This document shows, in pieces, positions 24,956 to 32,213 of a DNA stretch of 64,000 bases. How positions within the stretch are numbered: the first letter of the stretch is position 1; every line of letters starts with the position of its first letter. The notes beneath the pieces were generated by a model. It worked only from the letters and a program-made list of their open reading frames with translations. It had not been told where the DNA came from and did not search any database. A program made the position numbers and the translations under genes. Origin of the DNA: Faunimonas pinastri (lineage in GTDB: Bacteria > Pseudomonadota > Alphaproteobacteria > Rhizobiales > Afifellaceae); the NCBI RefSeq assembly GCF_900110915.1, contig NZ_FOFG01000004.1:62001-126000 (forward strand), written 5' to 3'.

Positions 24956-25873
24956 TCAGCGCCTGGGCTGGATGATCTTCAGCCCGCCCGCATGGATGCG
25001 GACATGCAGGGGCGGTCTCAGCTTGACGATTTCCCCATCGACGGACGCCACGCGCGGCTTGTCCAGCGTGATCTCGACCTCCCTGCCGTCCCAGCGTTCC
25101 AGCAGCGGGCTCTGGGCCATGTCCCCCACCGCAACCGTAGCGGAAAGTTGCAAAAGATCCGACCATTTGCGCGAGTTGCTGACATAGAGGCCAAGCCTCC
25201 CCTGCCGGGGATCGTCGGCGAACGGCAGGTGGCCCGGACCGAAGAGATTGTTGGAAACCACGATCGCAGCGGTTCGCCGGTGGATGACCTGCCCGTCCAC
25301 CCGGATCTTCGCGTGCAACGCCGGGGGCTTCCGCAGCGCCGTGCGCAACGCCTGGATGTTGGCGAGGATCTTGCCCATGCGCGAGCCGTACTTCATTCGC
25401 TCCCGCAGGGCGATCATCCGGGGATGCAGCCCGAGCGTCACGTGATGCACGAAGAAGCGGCCGTTAACCTCGGCGATATCGACATGATCCGTCGTGCCCC
25501 AGGCGAGCGCGCGAGCGGATGCCTCCAGCTCCAGTGGAATGCCGAGACTGCGCGCGAACAGGTTCATGGTGCCGAGCGGCAGGATGCCCAGCGCGACCTC
25601 GCCACCCGCGGCAGCCCGGGCCGCCGCCGAAACGGAACCGTCGCCGCCGCCGATGATCAGGCCCTCGCAGGTACGATCGCGACAATGAACGGCAACGGCC
25701 TCGATCGCCTCTCGACCGGCATGCGACTCGAATGCAACCTCATGCCCCGCCTCCTCGAAGATGGCGCGGAGACGGGTGATCGTCCGTTGCGTCTCGAGTC
25801 CCCGAAGGGTCCCGGCATTCGTATTGAGAACGACGGTCAGCTTCATCGGGCGCGGGCAGGAATCCTCGCTCAC
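24956..25873 (-). CDS. Diacylglycerol kinase-family lipid kinase (YegS/DgkB-like)
   Basis: This 305-residue protein carries the diacylglycerol kinase catalytic domain: LNTNAGT near the N-terminus, the nucleotide loop IGGGDGSVSAA and GILPLGTMNLFAR. The C-terminal half is the family beta-sandwich with SVDGEIV near the end. Substrates of such kinases are diacylglycerol, phosphatidylglycerol or sphingosine-like lipids; which one is unknown. The GTG start at 25873 overlaps the stop of the preceding gene (GTGA), so the two are coupled. Transcription probably comes from the near-consensus stress promoter at 26275-26299. Confidence 0.92.
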   Translation of the reverse strand: MSEDSCPRPMKLTVVLNTNAGTLRGLETQRTITRLRAIFEEAGHEVAFESHAGREAIEAVAVHCRDRTCEGLIIGGGDGSVSAAARAAAGGEVALGILPLGTMNLFARSLGIPLELEASARALAWGTTDHVDIAEVNGRFFVHHVTLGLHPRMIALRERMKYGSRMGKILANIQALRTALRKPPALHAKIRVDGQVIHRRTAAIVVSNNLFGPGHLPFADDPRQGRLGLYVSNSRKWSDLLQLSATVAVGDMAQSPLLERWDGREVEITLDKPRVASVDGEIVKLRPPLHVRIHAGGLKIIQPRR

Positions 25874-26250
25874 TCGCGCTCTTCGGCCTCGTAATCCTCT
25901 TGCCGCTCCAGGATCTCGTCGGGCTGGTCGAGCCGGTCGTCCGGATCCATGCCGTAGCCGCCCGGGGTGCCGAAATCTTCCGCCGGGCTCTCCAGCGTGG
26001 CCAGGGCGTCCTCGACGCGGGAGACGAGCGAGCCGAACTCGTCGCTCTCGTCCATGCCGCCACGGGTTCGCAGCTGATCGAGCATGCCCGTCAGAACGGC
26101 CCGGCGCTCCTCGACCGAACCCTCGGGGCCGCTGAGGACGGCGTCGATGTCGTCGGCACTGATCGGCTGATCGTAACCCGGCAGGTCGGAATCGTCGCCG
26201 ACATCGAAGTCGGCGCTGATCGGGGATCCTTCACGCGTGTCGCGGCTCAT
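25870..26250 (-). CDS. Acidic hypothetical protein, coupled to the lipid kinase
   Basis: This 126-residue, strongly acidic soluble protein is rich in Asp, Glu and Gly. The ATG at 26250 follows TGGAG. A central helical part (about residues 45-85: EERRAVLTGMLDQLRTR and FGSLVSRVEDALATLE) lies between disordered acidic ends. I recognise no family. It is translationally coupled to the lipid kinase and preceded by a GGAAC-N16-CATT element, suggesting stress control. Confidence 0.7.
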   Translation of the reverse strand: MSRDTREGSPISADFDVGDDSDLPGYDQPISADDIDAVLSGPEGSVEERRAVLTGMLDQLRTRGGMDESDEFGSLVSRVEDALATLESPAEDFGTPGGYGMDPDDRLDQPDEILERQEDYEAEERE

Positions 26251-26274
26251 GACTTTCACTCCATTTGTCTGGAA

Positions 26275-26299
26275 AATGAGCCCGGCGGAGGTTGGTTCC
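26275..26299 (-). promoter_or_regulatory. Near-consensus EcfG-type promoter of the acidic protein-lipid kinase pair
   Basis: On the minus strand GGAAC (26299-26295) is followed after 16 bases by CATT (26278-26275) instead of CGTT. Spacing and position (25 bases before the ATG) fit; the second box has one mismatch. Confidence 0.5.
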
Positions 26300-26382
26300 A
26301 GAACTCTTAGCCGGCAAGGCTCTCTGCACCCTCCCGCGCACACCCGGAAACCCGGCCGCCGGCCGCAGCGCGCGGGCTGCCG

Positions 26383-26407
26383 GGAACAAGGATCCCTGCC
26401 AGCCGAT
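26383..26407 (+). promoter_or_regulatory. Near-consensus EcfG-type promoter of the FNT-family gene
   Basis: GGAAC at 26383-26387 is followed after 16 bases by CGAT (26404-26407), one mismatch from CGTT. It lies 35 bases before the ATG at 26443 and is divergent from the element at 26275-26299. Confidence 0.45.
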
Positions 26408-26442
26408 TGTACCGGTCTGACGCGCCGGAGAGTTCGACCGCG

Positions 26443-27330
26443 ATGACCGACAGCGAGCCACAAGCCGACAAGCACCGGGCCCGTCATCCGGAAGAAGACG
26501 AAACGGCCGCGCGGGATCAGCGTCGGGACGGCGGGAGAGACGACGCCGAGAACGAGGCGATCGAGGAAGCGCAGTCGCTTTCCGCCGTCGCCGTCTACGA
26601 AGTCGTGCGGCGGGAAGGCGACGAGGAACTCTCCCGCCCCGCCACGTCGCTCTGGTGGTCGGGGGTCGCCGCCGGGCTCTCCATCAGCTTTTCGCTTCTA
26701 GCCCAGTCGCTTCTGGAGACGCACCTGCCGGACACCGGCTGGCGTTCGCTGATCTCCAGCTCCGGTTATTGCGTCGGGTTCCTCATGGTGGTGCTGGGGC
26801 GCCAGCAACTCTTTACCGAGAACACCATCACCGCGATCCTGCCGCTGGCGAAGGATTTCTCCGCGAGCAATCTGGGCCGGGTCGGCCGGCTCTGGAGCAT
26901 CGTCTTTCTCGCCAACATGGCCGGCACCCTCTTCGCCGCCCTGTTCTGCACCTTCACCCCCGTGCTGCAGCCGGAGATCTATGACGGAATGCTCCGGATC
27001 AGCCGCGTCATGATGGCGAACGACTGGTGGTCCATGCTGATCCGCGGCATCTCCGCGGGATTCCTGATCGCCACGATGGTCTGGCTGATCCCCAGCGCGG
27101 AGGGCGCGAAGTTCCACACGGTCACGCTGATCACCTACCTCATCGCGCTCGGCGGCTTCACCCATATCATCGCCGGCAGCATGGAGGCCTTCCTGCTGAT
27201 GCTGCACGGCGAGATCGGGATCCTGACGGTGGTGGGGGGCTTCATGCTGCCGGTGCTTCTCGGCAACATCATCGGGGGAACGGCGCTCTTCGCGGTGCTC
27301 GCCCATGCGCAGGTGATGAACGAGATCTAG
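26443..27330 (+). CDS. Formate/nitrite transporter (FNT/YfdC-like) family membrane protein
   Basis: This 295-residue protein has a charged cytoplasmic N-terminal tail of about 75 residues (Asp/Glu/Arg-rich) and then six membrane helices of the FNT fold. Family-like elements are [18 protein letters not shown] in helix 2 to 3, [14 protein letters not shown] and [15 protein letters not shown]. The long tail and the motif [10 protein letters not shown] place it in the YfdC-like branch found in many Hyphomicrobiales. The transported ion is unknown; formate or nitrite should not be assumed. It is divergent from the lipid-kinase operon, with a stress-type promoter. Confidence 0.88.
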   Translation: MTDSEPQADKHRARHPEEDETAARDQRRDGGRDDAENEAIEEAQSLSAVAVYEVVRREGDEELSRPATSLWWSGVAAGLSISFSLLAQSLLETHLPDTGWRSLISSSGYCVGFLMVVLGRQQLFTENTITAILPLAKDFSASNLGRVGRLWSIVFLANMAGTLFAALFCTFTPVLQPEIYDGMLRISRVMMANDWWSMLIRGISAGFLIATMVWLIPSAEGAKFHTVTLITYLIALGGFTHIIAGSMEAFLLMLHGEIGILTVVGGFMLPVLLGNIIGGTALFAVLAHAQVMNEI

Positions 27331-27461
27331 ACCGCCCCGCCGCAGATCCGGCATCGGCTTATCGGGCGCAGTATCCCGATCCGGTATCTTCGGCATTGCC
27401 TCGCGAAGTCCGAAAGTTTATCTGTTCGGGCAAGCAGGCGGGGCGCCTAGAGGGTTCAATT

Positions 27462-27680
27462 ATGGAAATTGGTATCTGGAAGCTGGTCATCACCGCCGCA
27501 GTGGTCGTCCTTCTCTTCGGTCGCGGCAAGATTTCCGACCTGATGGGCGATGTCGCAAAGGGTATCAAGAGCTTCAAGCAGGGCATGGCCGACGACGAGA
27601 CGACGCCGGCTCCCCGCATCGAGCAGACCGCTACCCCGGTCGCTCCGGAAGCCTTCGAGAAGAAGCAGACCGTCGCCTGA
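27462..27680 (+). CDS. tatA: TatA/E-type twin-arginine translocase subunit, orphan
   Basis: This 72-residue protein has the TatA layout: a short N-terminal membrane helix (residues 5-20), the hinge FGRGKI, an amphipathic helix [17 protein letters not shown] and a polar C-terminal tail. TatA multimers form the export path of the twin-arginine system. The usual tatB and tatC do not follow; the next gene is an unrelated secreted protein. AGAGGG lies about 9 bases before the ATG. Either the tat genes are split in this genome or this is an additional TatA/TatE paralogue. Confidence 0.9.
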   Translation: MEIGIWKLVITAAVVVLLFGRGKISDLMGDVAKGIKSFKQGMADDETTPAPRIEQTATPVAPEAFEKKQTVA

Positions 27681-27815
27681 AAGCCTGATCGATCCGCAGT
27701 CGCATGCCGGGCCGCGAGGTTCGGCAGGCAGTGATCGGATTGATGATCGTTCGAGGAGGCCGGACTGGCGCGATTTCGGCCTGGCCGCTCCCCGATCGCC
27801 GGATCGGTGCGTGAA

Positions 27816-28232
27816 ATGAAGGCCGGCGTGGTTCGTTCCGCGCTGGCCTTTTTCTTGGCCGCCGTCCTGTTCGCTATCCTCCCGGCCGGATCCTTGTCGG
27901 CCGATCCCCTTCCCCCAGCCATCCGCGACCTGGACGGGCACTGGAAGGGCGACGGGCTGGACCTGACCTTCGATATCCGCCGCTCACAGGCCCGCGTCGA
28001 TCCGCAGAAGCCCTTCGCATGGAAGTCGCTGGTGGTGACCAACATCACCGACGACATGGTGGTCTTCTTCATCGGCCCGATGCGGTTCGTGGGAACGGTC
28101 GGCAACGATGGACGCCTGACCCTGACGGGAACCGCTTTCGCCGGCAGCCGGACGCTGATCAAGGTCCCCGGCAACGAACGTCCTGGAAGCCAACATCCCG
28201 GAGGCCGGAGTGCCGATCCCGCGCCTCGGTGA
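27816..28232 (+). CDS. Secreted hypothetical protein
   Basis: This 138-residue protein has a Sec signal peptide (residues 1-32, cleavage probably after SLSA). The mature domain begins ADPLPPAIRDLDGHWKGDGLDL and looks like a small beta-rich fold with LDGHWKG and FIGPMRFVGTVGNDG elements that recall lipocalin-like or avidin-like sheets; this is only an impression. The last 20 residues are Pro/Gly/Arg-rich. The ATG at 27816 is chosen; a GTG three codons earlier is an alternative. The ribosome site is weak. It follows tatA by 135 bases. Confidence 0.6.
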   Translation: MKAGVVRSALAFFLAAVLFAILPAGSLSADPLPPAIRDLDGHWKGDGLDLTFDIRRSQARVDPQKPFAWKSLVVTNITDDMVVFFIGPMRFVGTVGNDGRLTLTGTAFAGSRTLIKVPGNERPGSQHPGGRSADPAPR

Positions 28233-28501
28233 CAGCCTTGAGTCGCAGACAATCACGAAGAGCAGAACTACAACTATAAGTTTACTGTTTCTGATTTATC
28301 CCTCAGAGGTAGAATATCTTCCTGGTTGAGATGGCCTTCCGGGGTTTCCTCGCAGATGAATTTATGGTTTTGGCGCGCGATATGCCGGAAAATAACCCGC
28401 TGTTGCTGGCACGACACGCATGTTTTCTTTTTCGTAAACCAGAATTGCTGCATGGTCGGCTCCGTTCAATAAGCGGCTGAAGCCGAATGGGACCGGGCCG
28501 G
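28233..28501. other. AT-rich leader region of the surface polysaccharide locus
   Basis: About 270 bases of clearly lower GC (especially 28245-28470) than the flanking genes, with no credible ORF. It should hold the promoter of the export lipoprotein gene at 28502. I could not single out a -35/-10 pair with confidence. Confidence 0.45.
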
Positions 28502-29683
28502 ATGAAGCTTCTGAAGTTTGTCGCCGTGGGATTGATGACATCGGCTGCAGCGGGTTGCGGGCTTCCATCGTCGAGCCCGACCTTCTCCCAGGTGCAGCGG
28601 GGCGCGGTCCAGCCGGCGGGCATGAACTTCTGCTCCGTGCAGCTCGATCCCCGGATCACGGCGATCCTGAAGCGACCGGCGACGCCCGGCTTTTCCTCCG
28701 TCTTCCGCGACCGGGCTGGCGCGCCCACCCTGGCGCTGCGCCCCGGGGACGTCGTCTCCGTCACCATCTACGAGGCAGGCGGAGCCTCGCTCTTCGGGAC
28801 GGCCCCGTCGGCCGACCAGCTGCCGGATGCCTCATCCAAGACCAGCACGACCCTGCCACCGCAATCGATCGAGGCGGACGGGCGGATCACCGTTCCCTAT
28901 GCAGGGCGCATCATCGCGGTCGGCAAGACGCCGGGTTCGCTGGCGCGCGAGATCGAGCAGCAGCTCGCCGGCAAGGCGGTGCAGCCGCAGGTGATCGTTT
29001 CCACGGTGTCGAACGGCTCCAGCATCGCGACGGTGGGCGGCGAGGTCGGCAAGGCCGGCGTCGTTCCGCTGACGCTGCGCGGCGAAAAGCTCCTCGACGT
29101 CATCGCCGAGGCCGGCGGGGCGAAGTACCCGGCCTACGAGACCTACGTGCAGATCATCCGGGGCAGGACGTCCGGCATGATCCAGCTTCAGCGCGTGCTG
29201 GACGATCCGGGCAACAACATCTTCATCCGGCCGAACGATCAGGTCTTCCTCAGCCGCAACCCTTCCAGCTTCACGGTGCTCGGCGCGACCCAGAAGGTCT
29301 CGCAATATACATTCGACACCGAGCATGTGAGCCTTGCCGAAGCCATAGGCCGCGCCGGTGGCCCGATCGACACGATCGGCAATCCCGGCGGCATCTTCCT
29401 CTTCCGCTACGAGCCCGCTTCGGTGGCGAGCGAGGTGCTGCAGGCCCCGGCGGCGAACCCGGCCTCCTGCACTCTGGCGATGCAGTCGCCCTATGTCCCC
29501 GTCATGTACCGGATCGACCTCAGCCAGCCGTCGGGCTATTTCCTGGCCCAGCAGGTGCCGCTGCGCGACAAGGACGTCATCCTGGCGACAGACGCCGATG
29601 CGGTGCACCTGCAGAAGGCCATCTCGGTCGTGCGCGGCTTCACCGGCATCGCCTATGACCTGAACAGGAACGTGAAGGACTAA
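28502..29683 (+). CDS. Wza/KpsD-like outer-membrane polysaccharide export lipoprotein
   Basis: This 393-residue protein starts at the ATG at 28502 and has a signal peptide with the lipobox AAGC. A polysaccharide export (Poly_export) domain follows (ALRPGDVVSVTIYEAGG, then GRITVPYAGRIIAVGKT) plus two SLBB-type segments (TVGGEVGKAGVVPL and VLGATQKV). Such proteins form the octameric channel that carries capsule across the outer membrane. It is the first gene of the export pair with the ATPase 4 bases downstream. Its co-polymerase partner is probably the KpsE-like protein 24 kb away in the same locus. Confidence 0.93.
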   Translation: MKLLKFVAVGLMTSAAAGCGLPSSSPTFSQVQRGAVQPAGMNFCSVQLDPRITAILKRPATPGFSSVFRDRAGAPTLALRPGDVVSVTIYEAGGASLFGTAPSADQLPDASSKTSTTLPPQSIEADGRITVPYAGRIIAVGKTPGSLAREIEQQLAGKAVQPQVIVSTVSNGSSIATVGGEVGKAGVVPLTLRGEKLLDVIAEAGGAKYPAYETYVQIIRGRTSGMIQLQRVLDDPGNNIFIRPNDQVFLSRNPSSFTVLGATQKVSQYTFDTEHVSLAEAIGRAGGPIDTIGNPGGIFLFRYEPASVASEVLQAPAANPASCTLAMQSPYVPVMYRIDLSQPSGYFLAQQVPLRDKDVILATDADAVHLQKAISVVRGFTGIAYDLNRNVKD

Positions 29684-29687
29684 TCTC

Positions 29688-30392
29688 CTGATCCTCTTCG
29701 AGAATGTCTCCAAGGAATTGCGCAGCGGGACGCTGCGCACCCTGGTTCTCGACGATGTCAGCATCGCGCTGCCGACCGATCGGCGGCTGGTCGTCCTTGG
29801 CCAGCAGGGAAGCGGTCGCTCCACGCTGATCCAGCTTCTGGCCGGGCTGCTGCTGCCCTCCTCCGGCGAAATCCAGCGCTATGCCCGGCTATCGTTTCCG
29901 GTCGGCTATTCCGGCCTGCACCGGCCGGATCTGACGGTCCGCCAGAACATCGTGCGGACGGCCGGCCTTTACGGCGCCAATCCCGGCGAAGTGCTGCACT
30001 TCATCGAGACTGTCGCAAATCTCGGCCCGGCGCTGGACGAGGAGTTCCGCCGACTGCCGCGAGAGATCCGGCAGATGGTGTGCATCGCCCTCTCCTACGC
30101 GATCCCGTTCGAGACCTATCTCGTGGACGAGCATGTGGCGGCCGGACCGCCGGAATTTCGCAAGCTCTGCGTTTCCATGTTCCGCAATCGGCTGGCGGAG
30201 GCCGGATGCATCCTGGCGACCCGCCACGTGAACAACGCCCGGCGCTTCGGCGACATGGGCGCGATCATCCATAACGGCATGATGGCGCTCTACGAGGACC
30301 TGGACGAGGCGATCGCCGATTTCGAGGAGCTTCAGCAGCACGCGGCGGAAACGAGCGCGGCGGACCGCGACCCGGACGAACGCTACGTCTGA
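29688..30392 (+). CDS. KpsT-like capsule export ATPase with degenerate motifs and apparent CTG start
   Basis: This ABC ATPase is of the capsule-export (KpsT) type. The expected family N-terminus LILFENVSKEL is encoded from a CTG at 29688, 8 bases after AAGGA and 4 bases past the upstream stop; no ATG or GTG exists there. The next candidate, TTG at 29718, would remove the first strand. Walker A reads GQQGSGRST, with Arg in place of the catalytic Lys. The ABC signature (SSGM in KpsT) is replaced by PREIRQM. Walker B YLVDEH is present. Length is about 234 residues. ATPase activity is therefore doubtful. No KpsM-type permease gene is in the window. Confidence 0.8.
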   Translation: MILFENVSKELRSGTLRTLVLDDVSIALPTDRRLVVLGQQGSGRSTLIQLLAGLLLPSSGEIQRYARLSFPVGYSGLHRPDLTVRQNIVRTAGLYGANPGEVLHFIETVANLGPALDEEFRRLPREIRQMVCIALSYAIPFETYLVDEHVAAGPPEFRKLCVSMFRNRLAEAGCILATRHVNNARRFGDMGAIIHNGMMALYEDLDEAIADFEELQQHAAETSAADRDPDERYV

Positions 30393-32077
30393 ACGGGCCC
30401 GTTGCGCGATGCCGGAATGCCGGCAAACGCCGCCGCGGAAAGCAGCCGCGCCGCACGTCTTCCGTCTGTCCAGCCCTCGGCGATGCGCACTTCCGCAACG
30501 CCCAGCCGCCGCAGGCGCTCGGCGACGACCTCGACCGGAGCACGCAGATCCACCGGCGCGAGGTTCGGCGCGACCGGCACGACGTCTGCCTCAAGCCGAA
30601 AACGGCCGAGGGAAGGCCCGACATCGGGTAGAAGCCACAGGCCCGGGAACGGCTCTTCCGTTGCACGAGATGTCCGGCCGAGCGTCAGAACAGCCGAAGG
30701 CACGGCCCGGCGAACACGGGCCTCGTCCAGCCTCTCGCGACAGGGCGCCAGCGGATCGTCCCGGATGAAGCGGGCGACGACCCGACCGTAGTCCGGGTGC
30801 AACTGCCGCATGGTTCGGAGCGCCGCCTCGATCCGCTCCTGCTTCTCCTGCCGGAAGGAACGGCCGCCATAGTGCCGCACATAGACATGGGGCGCCGCCA
30901 TGCTGCGCCACCCCGCCTTCAGCGCGCGGCGGCAGAAGTCGTTCTCCTCGCCATAGCCGCGCCCGAAGCGCTCCGCGTCGAAGGGCCCGACCGCATCGAG
31001 GCAGGCGCGACGGATATAAAGACAGAAGCCGACGCCGGTCGGGATCTCCACAAGCTCCGGGGCCAATCCGGCCGCGAGCTCATCCAACTCCCGGTCGCCG
31101 AGTTCCAGCGGCATCGAATTGTTGCGGAGCCGGATGGGGTAGCTCAGGATGGTCGCATCGCTGGAAAGCGGCGTCACCGTACCGATACCGGCATGGCTGA
31201 GCGCCGCATTCCGCAGCCGGTCCAGCCAGTTTCCGAAGACCTCGGTATCGGCATTCAGCAGCACCACGTCGCGACCGGGATGCAGCCGGATGCCGCGATT
31301 GACCGAGCCGACGAAACCGAGGTTCCCCTCGTTGCGCAGAAGGGTGATCAGGCCCCGGTCGGCGAGGTGGCGAAGTCGCATTGCCAGAGCCGGATCGGGC
31401 GAAGCATCGTCGATCACGACGATCTCGGCCGGGCAGAGATTGCGCGCAGCCAGCGCCCTCTGGATCGAGCGCAGCGCTTCGGTACGCCCCGCATAGACCG
31501 GAATGATGACGTCGACCCTAGGCTCCGCCGCATGCTCGCGCGGGATCAGAGCGTCCCACTCGTCCTCGCGCGGCTCCGTGGGCTCGACCTGCGGGAGCAC
31601 CGGGGGGAACTCCCCGCCGGCTGGGTCGGAACCGCGAGGCCCGGGCTCCCGCATCTCGCGGCGTCCACGCGTGGCGTAATGCGTCAGCGGCTCGCAGCCT
31701 AGAACCCGGACGTCGGGATTGGCCCGGAGATACCATAGCGGATCGAAGCCGGGATTCGGCCGCAGCCCCTGTAGCCAGCCTTGGTGAAGATAGTGGCGCA
31801 GAGGGTTTTTCGCCGCCGCTCCGGAGCCTGCCTGAGACAAATAGTGCTCCGCATCGAAAAGAGGCGATGAGCGCAGCCCACCACGATCGTCCGTCGGGCC
31901 GCCCGAAAGAAAGAGGCCGGACAGCAGCTCCAGGTTGCAAGACGAAAGGACATGACCTGCCGGGAGCAGACCCCGGCGGTTCAGAATTCCGCGGACAGTG
32001 CGCAAGTCATGCAGATTGATCGATCTCAGGATCAACTCCGCCTTGTACGCCAATATTCTATTCCAAGTTGAACGCAT
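30383..32077 (-). CDS. Glycosyltransferase family 2 with an N-terminal FDPxxY module
   Basis: This 564-residue protein has three parts. Residues about 70-150 are a module with SPLFDAEHYL, NPLRHYLHQGW and PNPGFDPLWYLRANPDV, shared with the GT at 48299. Residues about 185-430 are a GT2 (GT-A) domain: VDVIIPVYAG, the VIDDASPD nucleotide element, LLNADTEV with the metal Asp, and GYGEENDFC, a typical GT2 acceptor motif. The last 100 residues are unassigned. It likely adds a sugar to capsule repeat units or an O-chain. It converges on the ATPase gene with a 10-base overlap. Confidence 0.87.
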   Translation of the reverse strand: MRSTWNRILAYKAELILRSINLHDLRTVRGILNRRGLLPAGHVLSSCNLELLSGLFLSGGPTDDRGGLRSSPLFDAEHYLSQAGSGAAAKNPLRHYLHQGWLQGLRPNPGFDPLWYLRANPDVRVLGCEPLTHYATRGRREMREPGPRGSDPAGGEFPPVLPQVEPTEPREDEWDALIPREHAAEPRVDVIIPVYAGRTEALRSIQRALAARNLCPAEIVVIDDASPDPALAMRLRHLADRGLITLLRNEGNLGFVGSVNRGIRLHPGRDVVLLNADTEVFGNWLDRLRNAALSHAGIGTVTPLSSDATILSYPIRLRNNSMPLELGDRELDELAAGLAPELVEIPTGVGFCLYIRRACLDAVGPFDAERFGRGYGEENDFCRRALKAGWRSMAAPHVYVRHYGGRSFRQEKQERIEAALRTMRQLHPDYGRVVARFIRDDPLAPCRERLDEARVRRAVPSAVLTLGRTSRATEEPFPGLWLLPDVGPSLGRFRLEADVVPVAPNLAPVDLRAPVEVVAERLRRLGVAEVRIAEGWTDGRRAARLLSAAAFAGIPASRNGPVQT

Positions 32078-32213
32078 TCAGGCCTTTGCGAAACTTCTCC
32101 TCGGGTTGAGGCTAGCATACTCGCAGGAAAGCTCCCGAAATCTTCTTGCCTGCCCGGAAAGCCCCCTCGTACCATGCAAAGGGGGACGATCCTGATGGGT
32201 TGCTGAGCAAGAC

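Noticed and set aside
28233-28501. AT-rich gap as evidence of a mobile element or recent transfer
   Set aside because: No integrase, transposase, terminal repeat or tRNA is present; lower GC is common in promoter gaps of polysaccharide loci.
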